The notes under the pieces were generated by a model. The model had not been told where the DNA came from. It did not search any database and saw only the letters and a list, made by a program, of their open reading frames with translations. Made by a program: the position numbers and the translations under genes. From DASZMJ01 sp035551935 (GTDB taxonomy: Bacteria > Planctomycetota > Planctomycetia > Isosphaerales > Isosphaeraceae): DNA of 36,424 nucleotides. The stretch spans positions 1 to 36,424 of the forward strand of contig DASZMJ010000189.1 in NCBI GenBank assembly GCA_035551935.1, read 5' to 3'. Every line of letters starts with the position of its first letter. Within the stretch, counting starts at the first letter, position 1. Shown piece by piece: positions 6,584-16,500 of this stretch.

Positions 6584-7129
6584 GTGCCGTCTCGCGAGAA
6601 TCCTGCGCAACCGCCGTCGTCGCCGCCGACACCGCCGTCACCGTCGGGCTCGTGGACCTACCGGATGGAAGTCTCGCCCACCGGCCAGGCGCCGCAGCCG
6701 GCCGCGGCGGGCGTGACCGAGCCGGTCGCGCTGTTGCACCTGCTGGCCAACCTCCAGTCGCAGACGCTGGAGCTCCAGCGTCAGTCGCTCGACATGCAGC
6801 GCCAGCAGCTCGATCTGGCCCGCGAGCTGGCGCAGGTCTCCCGCGAGCAGAGGCAGCGGCAGTTCGCCGAGCTCGAGCGCTGGCAGGCCGGCCACGAAGG
6901 GGTCATCGACCACTGCCGCGAGGCCCTCGGCCAGCTCGAACAGGTCCACGCCGCCTTGATGGGCGACCTGGCCAACTACGTCGACGACAACCACGAACAC
7001 CTCATCGAGGGCGACTTCGCCCTCTCCGACTTCGTCGACCGCTTCGGCCCACGGCTGGCCCACCTCAACACCATGCTCGCCATCCTACGCCCGCTGACGG
7101 CCAACCTGCCGAAGAAGGCCGAGGGATAA
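6584..7129 (+). CDS. Coiled-coil protein of unknown function
   Basis: A 181-residue protein beginning at the GTG at 6584, chosen because AAGGAGG stands at 6572-6578. The N-terminus is Pro/Ser rich and disordered-looking (residues 1-45). Residues about 48-105 form a strong coiled coil rich in Gln, Leu and Arg (LLHLLANLQSQTLELQRQSL, then MQRQQLDLARELAQVSREQR). The C-terminal part (about 110-175) is probably helical: DHCREALGQLEQVHAALMGDL and YVDDNHEHLIEGDFALSDFVDRFGPRLAHL. There is no signal peptide or membrane segment. No family is recognised. A long inverted repeat follows directly and may end transcription. Confidence 0.75.
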   Translation: MPSRENPAQPPSSPPTPPSPSGSWTYRMEVSPTGQAPQPAAAGVTEPVALLHLLANLQSQTLELQRQSLDMQRQQLDLARELAQVSREQRQRQFAELERWQAGHEGVIDHCREALGQLEQVHAALMGDLANYVDDNHEHLIEGDFALSDFVDRFGPRLAHLNTMLAILRPLTANLPKKAEG

Positions 7130-7133
7130 GGCG

Positions 7134-7240
7134 GGATTTGCCACCGAGGACACAGAGAGCACAGAGAAGAGAGAAAGAAATTCGGCTCTCTTCATTCTTT
7201 CTCTCTTCTCTGTGCTCTCTGTGTCCTCGGTGGCAAATCC
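7134..7240. repeat. Perfect 46-bp inverted repeat
   Basis: The left arm 7134-7179 starts GGATTTGCCACCGAGGACAC; the right arm 7195-7240 is its exact reverse complement, with a 15-base loop. It lies between the convergent coiled-coil gene and thrS. The GCCACCGAGGACACAGAG core resembles a dispersed palindromic sequence I recall from other bacterial genomes. It may serve as a bidirectional terminator. Confidence 0.95.
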
Positions 7241-7247
7241 GACTCCC

Positions 7248-9413
7248 TCAATAGGCGTGCTTCTCCTGCCCGTCTTCGGGCGTGACCGCGGCCTGAGCGG
7301 TGGCGACATGGCGGATGGTGCGGGCGTCGGCCTCGGCCTTGAGCCGGGAGACGGCCTCGGCCAGCGGGACGGGGCCGAGGTCGCCGTCGTGGCGGTCGCG
7401 GTAGGAGACGGTGGAGTTCTCGGCCTCCTTGGCGCCGACGACGAGCATGACCGGCACCTTCTCCAGTTGGGCGTCGCGGATCTTGGCGCCGATCTTCTCG
7501 GGTCGGCCGTCCAGCTCGGCCCGGAGGCCGGCGGCGCGGAGCGAGGCGAGGACGCTCCCCGCGTAGTCGGCGACCTTCTCGGAGATCGGCAGCACGCGGA
7601 CCTGCTCGGGGGCGAGCCAGAGCGGGAAGGCGCCGGCGAAGTGCTCGATCAGGATGCCCATGAACCGCTCCATGCTGCCGAACGGGGCGCGATGGATCAT
7701 CACCGGCCGGTGGGGCTGGTTGTCGGGGCCGATGTATTCGAGCTGGAAGCGTTCGGGGAGCACGTAGTCGAGCTGCACGGTGCCGAGCTGCCACTGGCGG
7801 CCGAGGCAGTCGCGGACGAGGAAGTCGGCCTTGGGGCCATAAAAAGCGGCCTCCCCCGGGGCCTCATCATAGGGAAGGGCCATCTCGTCGAGCACGGCTC
7901 GGATGTCCTCTTCGGCCCGCCGCCACGTCTCCCCCTCGGCCCCGGCGAACTTCGGATCGTCCGGGTCGCTCCTCGAGAGCCGGACTCGATAGTCGCTCAA
8001 GCCGAGGCTGCCGAGGACGAACTGGGTCAACTCCATCGTCGCGCGGAACTCGCCGCGGACCTGGTCGCCGGTGCAGAAGAGGTGGGCATCATCCTGCGTG
8101 AACCCGCGGACGCGGGTCAGGCCCGACAGCTCGCCGGACTGCTCGTAGCGGTAGACCGTCCCGAACTCGGCCAGCCGGACCGGCAAGTCGCGATAGCTCC
8201 GAGGTTGCGCGGCGAAGATCTGGATGTGGTGGGGGCAGTTCATCGGCTTGAGGATGTATTCCTCGCTGACCCCTTGCTCCTGGACGAAGCGGACGCGGGC
8301 GGCCGGGTCGAGCGACCAGTACGGCCCCGGCTCGATCCGGGCCTCGGCGAGCAGGACCTTCTGCGCCGCCTCGTCGAGCGTCCCCGCCTCCAGCCCGCCG
8401 ACGAGGGCAATCGCCGGGTCGCTCAGCAGCTTCAACGGGGGGAACTGCGAGTCCTTGTAATACGGATAGTGGCCGCTCGTCTTGTAGAGTTCGATCTTGC
8501 CGATGTGCGGCGTATAAACCGGCTGATAACCGCGCTTGAGCAGTTCGTCCTTCAGGAAAGTCTCCAGGACGCCGCGGACGATCGCCCCCTTCGGCATCCA
8601 GAGGATCAGGCCCGAGCCGACGAGCGGCGAGATCGTGAACAGGCCGAGCTCCTTGCCCAGGCGGCGATGGTCGCGCTTCTTCGACGCCTCGATCTGGGAG
8701 AGATAGGCATCCAGCTCCTTCTTGTCGAAGAAGGCGGTGCCGTAGACGCGCTGGAGCATCTTGCGGTCGGTGCGGCCCTTCCAGTAGGCACCGGCGATCG
8801 ACAGGAGCTTGACGGCGCCGACCTTGCCGGCGTGGGGGATGTGGGGGCCGCGGCAGAGGTCGACGAACTCGCCCTGGCGGTAGAAGCTGACGACGCCGTA
8901 CTTGTGCAGTTCTTCGTCGATGTGCTCGACCTTGTACCCCTGGCCCAGGTCATCGACGAACGCGCGGGCCTCGGCGACGGGGAGCGAGAACCGCTCGAAC
9001 GGCTCGGAGTCCTTGATGATCCGGGCCATCTCGGCCTCGATGGCCGGGAAGTCCTCCTCGGAAAGTGGCCGGTCGGGGAGGTCGACGTCGTAGTAGAAGC
9101 CATTGGCCGTCGTCGGGCCGAAGGCGAGCCGGGTGCCTGGGAACAATCGCAAGATCGCCCGCGCCATGATGTGCGCCGACGAGTGCCGCAGGACGTCGAG
9201 CGCCTCGCGGTCGCGGCCCGTCAAGATACGGAGCTCGATCGGCGTCCCGGTCCCGTCCTCGAGCGGCCGGTCCAGGTCCACGACCTTGCCGTCGGCCACC
9301 GCCGCGACGGCCGCCTCGGCCAGCCGCTTGCCGATCCCCTCGGCCACCTCGCGCGGGCGGACGCCCTCGGGATACTCCTTGACCGTCCCATCCGGCAGCT
9401 TGATCGCGACCAT
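7248..9413 (-). CDS. thrS: Threonyl-tRNA synthetase
   Basis: This class II synthetase charges tRNA-Thr in the cytoplasm. From the ATG at 9413 it has 721 residues, longer than the usual ~640. Domains in order: TGS (about 1-62), editing domain with H77-SSA-H81 and C187-RGP-H191, catalytic core with MNC393PHH (zinc Cys), FGTVYRYEQSGELSGLTRVRGFTQDDAH, and the anticodon-binding domain from about 610 (LAPEQVRVLPISEKVADYA). Residues about 327-383, between YYKDSQFPP and EEYILKPMNCPHH, are an insertion lacking in common ThrRS enzymes. The longer start at 9458 is less likely because it falls at the edge of an inverted repeat without a ribosome-binding site, whereas GGAAAGG precedes 9413. Confidence 0.97.
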   Translation of the reverse strand: MVAIKLPDGTVKEYPEGVRPREVAEGIGKRLAEAAVAAVADGKVVDLDRPLEDGTGTPIELRILTGRDREALDVLRHSSAHIMARAILRLFPGTRLAFGPTTANGFYYDVDLPDRPLSEEDFPAIEAEMARIIKDSEPFERFSLPVAEARAFVDDLGQGYKVEHIDEELHKYGVVSFYRQGEFVDLCRGPHIPHAGKVGAVKLLSIAGAYWKGRTDRKMLQRVYGTAFFDKKELDAYLSQIEASKKRDHRRLGKELGLFTISPLVGSGLILWMPKGAIVRGVLETFLKDELLKRGYQPVYTPHIGKIELYKTSGHYPYYKDSQFPPLKLLSDPAIALVGGLEAGTLDEAAQKVLLAEARIEPGPYWSLDPAARVRFVQEQGVSEEYILKPMNCPHHIQIFAAQPRSYRDLPVRLAEFGTVYRYEQSGELSGLTRVRGFTQDDAHLFCTGDQVRGEFRATMELTQFVLGSLGLSDYRVRLSRSDPDDPKFAGAEGETWRRAEEDIRAVLDEMALPYDEAPGEAAFYGPKADFLVRDCLGRQWQLGTVQLDYVLPERFQLEYIGPDNQPHRPVMIHRAPFGSMERFMGILIEHFAGAFPLWLAPEQVRVLPISEKVADYAGSVLASLRAAGLRAELDGRPEKIGAKIRDAQLEKVPVMLVVGAKEAENSTVSYRDRHDGDLGPVPLAEAVSRLKAEADARTIRHVATAQAAVTPEDGQEKHAY

Positions 9414-9458
9414 CGCGGGCAACCGAACCTTTCCGGCGGAGATCGAATTAGGATTCAT

Positions 9459-9534
9459 CCGCAGATGACGCAGATGAACACAGATAAGAAAAAATAATGA
9501 ACTTAAAATTTTTCTTATCTGCGTTCATCTGCGG
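9459..9534. repeat. Inverted repeat upstream of thrS
   Basis: The right arm TTTTTCTTATCTGCGTTCATCTGCGG (9509-9534) pairs with the left part (9459-9493), which carries an extra short repeat of GCAGATGA. It separates thrS from the SDR gene on the same strand and has an A/T-rich loop. The T-run at 9509 would lie in the stem. It resembles dispersed palindromic repeats found between genes, and may act as a terminator for the upstream SDR gene. Confidence 0.8.
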
Positions 9535-9550
9535 TTTCATTCTCTTCCAT

Positions 9551-10291
9551 TTATGCGAAGTCGTCCACCGTCGGCAGGATGACCAGTTCGGGCACGTGCG
9601 CCCTGGGGTGCAGCTCGGCGACGAAGCGGACGGCGGCGGCGACGTCGTCGGGCTGGAGGATGACGGCGCGGCGCTCGGGGGTAACGGGGACGGGGCGGGC
9701 GTCGAGGATCGGGGTCTCGACCTCGCCGGGATAGATCACCGTCGAGCGGATGCCGTGCTTGCCCTCCTCGCGGCCGATGCCGATGCCCAGCGCCGCCTGG
9801 CCGTACTTCGAGGCCGAGTACGCGATGCCGCCGAGCGGCCCGGCGCGGAGGCCGGCGATGGAGCAGACCTGGACGATCAGGCCGTTCTTGCGTTGGCGCA
9901 TCGAGGGCAAGCCGAAGTGGACGAGGTTGTAGGCGCCGGTCAGGTTGGTGGCGATGAGCTTGTCCCAGTCGGCCGGGTCGAGCACTTCGAGGGCGCGGCG
10001 GGTGATGTTGATGCCGGCGTTGCAGACGAGCACGTCGATCGAGCCGAAGGCGTCGAGGACGTGCTTGACCATCGTCCCGACCTGCTCCCGGTCGGCCACG
10101 TCGCACGGCTCGACCAGGACGTTGCGGTCGTCGCCGCCGATCTCGGCGCGGACGGCCTCGAGCTTCTCGCGCCCCCGGCCGACGAGGGCCACGCGCAGGC
10201 CCAGGTCGGCCAGTGTGATCGCGATCGCCCGGCCCATCCCGCTGCCGGCCCCGGTGATCAACGCGGTCTTCATCACTTGCGGCGCGGCCAC
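9551..10291 (-). CDS. Short-chain dehydrogenase/reductase (SDR)
   Basis: A 246-residue classical SDR that reduces or oxidises an unknown carbonyl/alcohol with NAD(P). Motifs visible are TGAGSGMG (13-20, nucleotide binding), CDVAD (63-67), NAG (91-93), catalytic S144, Y158 and K162 (YSASK), and the YPGEVETP loop. The start is GTG at 10291, supported by GAGGAG 9 bases upstream; an internal ATG at 10273 is possible. The basic residues after the first strand (GRGREK) suggest NADP preference, as inference. The gene is separated from thrS by a palindrome and is probably its own unit. The substrate cannot be told from the sequence. Confidence 0.92.
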   Translation of the reverse strand: MAAPQVMKTALITGAGSGMGRAIAITLADLGLRVALVGRGREKLEAVRAEIGGDDRNVLVEPCDVADREQVGTMVKHVLDAFGSIDVLVCNAGINITRRALEVLDPADWDKLIATNLTGAYNLVHFGLPSMRQRKNGLIVQVCSIAGLRAGPLGGIAYSASKYGQAALGIGIGREEGKHGIRSTVIYPGEVETPILDARPVPVTPERRAVILQPDDVAAAVRFVAELHPRAHVPELVILPTVDDFA

Positions 10292-10390
10292 GGTGGAGGA
10301 CTCCTCAGATCCAGGTATGTTACATCGATTCGGCCGCGGCCCCGTCGACGGCCCCAGGAGGATTGTAACGGCCCGCCGCGACTTCTACCA

Positions 10391-10415
10391 ACCCGAAGCG
10401 CCAGCGAGGGCGGAG
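10391..10415. repeat. Short repeat-like motif CCCGAAGCGCCAGCGAGGG
   Basis: This string lies in the 263-base gap upstream of the SDR gene. It matches a short motif I remember as recurrent in planctomycete intergenic DNA. It occurs once here, so repeat status depends on the genome. Confidence 0.35.
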
Positions 10416-10554
10416 GAAGCTCGTGATCGACGACATGCCGCCGGAGGAGGAGGCGACCCGGATGGTCCGCATCCCCGCGGACCGATCGCCGCGGGCCGCT
10501 CTCGGCCCCGGGCGACCCGTCGTCGCGTCGAGTCGCGTCCCCGGGCGGCGGGAC

Positions 10555-13500
10555 TCACTCCCACTGCCGGGCGCGTTCGTAATACGCACGCATCGCGCCG
10601 ACGACCTGCTTCTTCTCGTTCAGGGCGACGAAGACGACCAGCGCGATGCCCAGGCCGAGCATGATCGCCCACTTCGCCAGGGCGTACTGCATGCCGACGC
10701 GGCCGAGCTGGTAGACGACGTCGAGCGTGAAGCAGACCAGGCCCAGCCACAGGAACGACTGCGCCCGCAGGCCGATGCCGACGAAGACGCCGGCCAGCGA
10801 GAGGACCAGCAGCGTCGCCCAGGCGCCCAGGCTCTCGAACCGCCAGATCGGCACCGCGAGCGACAGATAGACCAGCGCCAGGCCGGCCGTCCGCAGGGCG
10901 TTGACGTAGGAACGCCCGAGCTCGGCGCGGTTGACCTCGGCGAAGAGGATCGCCGACAGGCCGACCGGGATCATGTAGAACTCCGGGTGGTCGACCAGGC
11001 TCCAGCTCGCCCGCGCCCAGGCGACCCAGAGGAAGGCGTTGTAGAGCACGCCCGCCGCGTAGCCGGCCGCCTTCCACTGGAGCCGCAGGCAGGCGACCGC
11101 GTAGAAGGTCCCGGTCGCGAAGGCGACGAAGAGGGTCGCGTCGTCGAGCAGCCCGGCGCGCAGCGCCAGCGCGATCGGGATCAGCGGCATGACGAGCGAG
11201 AAGTACAGGGTCGGCCGCGCGTAGAGGTCCAGGCCCAGCCGCTCCATCACCTCGGCGACGCCGAAGTCGAGGAAGCCGAGCAAGACCAGGATCACCGCGT
11301 CGCCGGCCGTCGTGAACGGGTAGGCCGAGCGGTAGAGGAAGTACGTGCCGACGAGCGCGGCCTGGGCGGCGTAGACCAGCGCCTGCGATCGCCACCGCGC
11401 CGCCAGCACGACGCAAGTCGCCGTCAAGACGAGGAGCGTCGCGATCCCCGCGGCGAGGCCCCAGTCGCGCTGCGCGATCCCGGAGGCCACCGGCCCGACG
11501 GCGACGACGCCGGCGAACGCGACGCCCACCAGCGCGATGCCCTCGAGGGCCCACGCCGACCGCATGGCGAAGGCCGTTGCGTCCTCGGTCGTCCTTGCCG
11601 CTCGTCGGCAACGCCCCGCGACCGCCAGGAGCACGGCCCCGGCGAGGGCCTCGGCCAGCCCGACGAAGGCCGCCACGAGCGTCCGGTCGAAGGCCGCGTC
11701 TCGCCGCAACGCCACGACGGCCACGGCCAGCGGCGGCGTGAGGGCCCAGGCCAGGCCCGCCAGCGCCGCGAACTCGAAGCGACGACGCGAGCCGGCCAGC
11801 AGCGCGAGCGTCGCGCACGCGGCGGCCAGCGTGATCGCCGTGCTCGGCCGCGGTGCGCCGTACGTGGCGACGGGGGCGAGCACGGCCAGGGCCGCGCCGA
11901 TCGGCCACGACACGTCCCCGAGGATGGCCGCCCGCGCCGCGCCGACGTCGCCCAGCAGGAGGACGCGACGGCCGGTCGTGTCGCCCGCCGGTCGCAGGCC
12001 GAGTGCGACGGTCAGCAGGCCGGCGAGGGCGACGGCCGGTGGCAGGAAATCGGCGGCGTCGAGGCCCGTCCGTCGCAGGATCGGCGAGCCGGCCGACCCC
12101 AGCCACAACGCGACGAGCGCCGGCAGGAGACAGACGCCGGCCCTCAGCCAGGCCGGGCCGGGGCGGTCGCCGGCCGCGTCGCAATACGCCCCGGCCAGGG
12201 CCAGCGCCCCCAGCACGGCCGCCCAGGCGCGGGGCGACAGCGGCGTGGCGGCCCACAGGTCCGGCACGACGGCCCGCGCGACGCCCGCGCCGATCGCGGC
12301 CATGCCCACCATCACCGCCGCCGCGAAGGTCGCCAGCGACCCGTCCCGCGCCGCGATCGCGAAGCGCACGGGCGGGATGCCGAACCGTCCGCAGAGGGGT
12401 CCCTCGACCCTCTCGAGCCCCCGCCAGGCCGCGAGCCAGGCGACGGCGACGAGCACGCCCATCGGGAACCAGAGCGGCCAGGGGACCAGGTACGGCGACG
12501 TCGCCAGCGCGGCCCAGGCCGTAAGGAAGCCGAGGCAGGCATAGGCCCAGGCACGGCTCGGGTACGCCCGCAGCGCCAGCAGCATGTAGCCGGCCAGGGC
12601 CGGCAGGACGAGCAGCCGCGACGACCAGGGGAGAGCCCCCCGCACGCCCAGGTCGAACCGCAACGCCAGGGCCGACATGGCCGCGCCGAGCCCCGCGAGG
12701 AAGAACGGGTCGTCGTACGATCCCGGCCTCAATCGCAGGCGGTCGCGAAGCGCCGGGCCTCCGCGCCGCACGAGGAAGCCGAGGGTCCACAAGGCGAGGG
12801 CGCCGAGCAGGCAAGGGCCGATGAGGTGATCCTCGGGACGCTCGCTGAGGAACCGGTAATAGACGGCGAGGCCCGCACAGCCCAGGACGGCGTAGAGCCA
12901 GGCCGCTGCGGGGAAGGCCCAGAGCATCGGCGCGAACGCGGCCGCCGCGATGGCCATGGAGATCGGCGAATGGTAGGCGAGCGGGATCGACGCGATCACC
13001 AGCGCGAGCGCCCAGCCGAGCAGCGGGCCCGCGGCCACCGGGCGGAGGTCGTCGCCGAGCCGGCGCCGGGCCAGCAGGCCGGCCGAGGCGAGCACGATCG
13101 ACTCGGCCGCCGCGACGAGGCCGAGGACGTACGCCCGCGACGGGTCGGGCTCGGCGGCGCTGAGCAGGGCCAGGTACGTCGCGCCCACGAGCGCCCCGAC
13201 CGCGACCCCGCCCAGGGCCGCCGACCGCCGAGTCGCCGCGAGCAGGGCGAAGACGACCGCGGCGCCGAGCACCGCCCCCACGCCGATCGGGTACGACTCG
13301 CGCGCAGCCAGCCGTGCCGCGAAGGCCAGCCAGCAAGCTACGAACGCCATCGTGATCGACATGACGAAGGCCGGCTCGACGAAGAAGCGATCGACGCCGG
13401 CCCGACGGCCGAGCGCCCCGCCGCCCCAGAGCATCAGGGCCGCCGCGACCGCGGCGACCGCGAGCCAGCCGACGCCGATCCCGGGCACGGCCCAGGGCGC

Positions 13501-16500
13501 GAGGCGGGTGCCGAGGCAGAGGACCGCCGCTGCCAGCGAGCCGAGCCCGACGTAGACCAGCGGCGGTACGCGTCGCCGGCGCGTCGCCCAGATCAAGGCG
13601 CCGCCGATCAGCGCCAGCGCCGCGATGACCGCGGGGCCGACCTGCAATCCCGCGGCAACGACGACGATCGACGCCAGGAGGATCAGGATGGCGGCGTCGG
13701 GCAGGATGGCCGCGAATGCCCGCGCGCGGACGGCCCCCTCGTGGCGCCGGCCGAGGGCCGCCGCGACCTCGTGAATGGCCAGCGCGGCGATCGCGAAGTC
13801 GACCGCGAACAGGCCGTAGCTCGGCAGTGCCAGCGCCCGGCGGTGCGCGAGGGCCTCGACGAGAGAAAGCCAGGCGCCGAGGGCGAAGGCGGTCGCCGCC
13901 CAAGGAGCGGCCGGCTCCGGGTAGACCCGGCTCGCCACCACGAGCGCCGCCGCGGCCAGGGCCAGGGCCACGGCCATCGGCCCGAACTCGGGCAGGATGG
14001 CCACGGCGAGTGGGGCCGTCAGCCCGGCGGCCACGAGACCAGCGTGCAGGAGCGGACCTCGGTACAGCGGGTCGCTACCCGACTCGCGAACGCGGTCGAG
14101 CCGGTCGCCCGCCAAAACCGCCGCCAGCCCGAAGGCCCCCGCGGCGATTGCGGCGGGCGCGAGGTCCGAGAGGCCCCACTCCGCCATCGACGCGAAGGTC
14201 GCCGTGGAGCACGCGACGGCGAGGGCCGACACGGCCGCATAGGCCACGATCCGGAGACGGTACGCGACGAGCGACGACAGCACGAGCGCGCCCGCCCCGA
14301 GCAGCCATGCCACCGCGGCGAGTGCCATCCCTCCCGCATCGTTCGGGGTCATCCCCCGCGGGAACCGTTCGTCGGCGCAGGCGAGGCCGAGCACCACGAG
14401 GGCCAGCGACACGTCGTGCGACGGCCTGGCGAAGACGCCGAGCCGGCCCGGGCGGCCGAGCCGGTCGAGGCCGGCACCGAGCACGCCGAGGCCGATCGCG
14501 AGGCCCTCCGCGGCGAGGGCGAGCGCGATCGCCGAGCCCTCGTCGATCGACCGACGCCCGGCGGCGACGACGAGGAGCAGGGCGCCGGCGCAGGCCGCGC
14601 CGAGCGCCGCGGTAGCCGCCAGGCGGCGCGGGTCTTCGAGCGTGACCAGGGCTAGCAGGAGGGCGACCGCGAAGAAGGTCCACGGCACCGCGCGGACGAC
14701 GACCGCCGGCGGGAGCGTCGCCAGGGTCGCGAGCACGACGGCCGCGCCGGCCGTCGCGCAAGCCGAGTGCAGCGTCGGGAGGCGATACGACGGCGCCCCC
14801 TTCGCCGCGCCCTGGAGGCGGGCGACGAGCCAGAAGACGAGGCCGATGAGCGAGGCGCCGAGGGCCCGGTCGGCGAGCGTCACCCCCGGCACGAGGGTCG
14901 TCGCGAACGACGCCGACCCGACGGCCGCCGCGCAGGCGAGGTAGATCAACGCCGGCTGCGCGAACAGCCACGCCCCGGCCGCGAAGAGCGGCGCGTAGCA
15001 GGCCATGCAGATCACCGCCGCCTTCGGCTCGAAGGCGCTGAAGCCGCAGGCCGCGATCGCCAGGGGCAGGCCGATCCGGTGGCAGTGCCGCGCCAGCCGG
15101 CCGTCCTTCCAGGCCCTCGCGAAGTACATCGAGAGCGTTGCGAGGGCGACGTTGAAGATGACGCCGTTGATCGCCTTGAAGGGCTCCGGCAGCTTCTCGC
15201 GGTAGCCGAGCGCGTGCCCGGCCGCGAGGAGAAACCCTTCCATCAGGTCACGGAGGAAATAATAAGCGCCGAAATAGGCGACGACGAGCGCACCGAACGA
15301 GAGGTAGAGGTACGACGGGTGGCGGTGGACCGCCAGCAGCGTCGCGAAGAGCGCGAGGCCGAGCAGGGCCGTCGCCGTCGTGTTGCCGCTCAGGATCGCG
15401 CTCGGGACCGGCGGGTGCGCCAGTGCCAGCGCGAACGCGAGGCCGGCCAGCACGAGCCCGACGAGCCCCAGCAGGTGGACACGGCGCGGGTCCTTCTCGA
15501 GCCGGGACAGGGAGTGGGCCGTCTGCACGCAGGCGATCGCCGCGAACATGACCGGCAGGGCCAGCAGCGGCGGCCGGCGGGGGATCAGTTGCAGGACGAA
15601 GATCCCCGAGCGGTACGCGGTGAAGAGGAAGGCGTAGGTCAGCAGCCCGAGCGTGAAGTACGCGAAGTCGCGAGTCGCTTCCGTCGGCTCCGCGAGGTCC
15701 GTGGTGGCGTTGAGCCGCCAGACCGCCGCGAGGAAGACGGCCGACGAGAGGAGCAACACCGCCAGCTCCCACGACTCCGGCATCCCGCGCGCCGCCGCGG
15801 CGTTGAAGGCGCCCAAGGCGAAGAAGGCGGCCGGGAAGAGCCCACCGCGGCGCAACCCCAGCGCGCCGGCGATCATCCCGCAGAGGCCGAAGAGCACCGC
15901 CATCACCGTGCCGAGCAGCGCCAGGTTCGGCGTCGTCGGCACGGTCAAGAGCCGCAGCTCGCCGGCGAGGCTGAAGTTGACGGGGATGACCGCGAGGGTC
16001 GTTACCAGCATGATCCGACCGGCGCGCTCGGCCCCCCAGCGCACCAGGCCGAAGCCGAAGACGCCGACGGTCGCCGTGTAGACGAGGGCCAGCATGCACT
16101 GGCCGAGCCGCGACCAGAGCAGCCGCTCGCCCAGGAGGTGGTGCGCCCCGACCGTCGAGCTGACGACGATCAGCAGGACCGCCAGGCAGAGGATCAGCTT
16201 CTGCCAGTGCTCCTCGACGAATTCCGCCGCGATCGCCGACCACGAGGGCGGCCGCCGCGGCGCGACGCCGGCCTTCTCGGCCGCGACCTCGAGGTCGTCG
16301 AGGAAAACGACGGGCTCGCGCGGCGCCGCGGCGAGGCCGGCCGCGACCTCGTCGGCCCGTCGCGCCCAGGACGAGGCGCGCGCCGGGTCGATCCGCGCGA
16401 GCTCTCGGTAGAGCCCGAGCGACTTGGGGACGTTGCCGAGCCGATCATGCGCGAGCGCCAGCAGCGCGATCGTTTCGGCATGACCGGGACGTTCGGCGAG

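Noticed and set aside
7212..9497. A 761-residue plus-strand frame opposite thrS
   Set aside because: It is the antisense of thrS, which has an unmistakable domain structure on the minus strand.
10320..10589. An 89-residue minus-strand frame upstream of the SDR gene
   Set aside because: It has low-complexity composition, overlaps the end of the membrane gene, and has no convincing ribosome-binding site.
10423..14655. A 1410-residue plus-strand open frame opposite the giant membrane gene
   Set aside because: Its translation is Arg/Glu/Gly/Gln-rich low-complexity, typical of antisense frames in GC-rich DNA. The minus strand has clear membrane helices. The same applies to 10385-13903 and 14767-17100.
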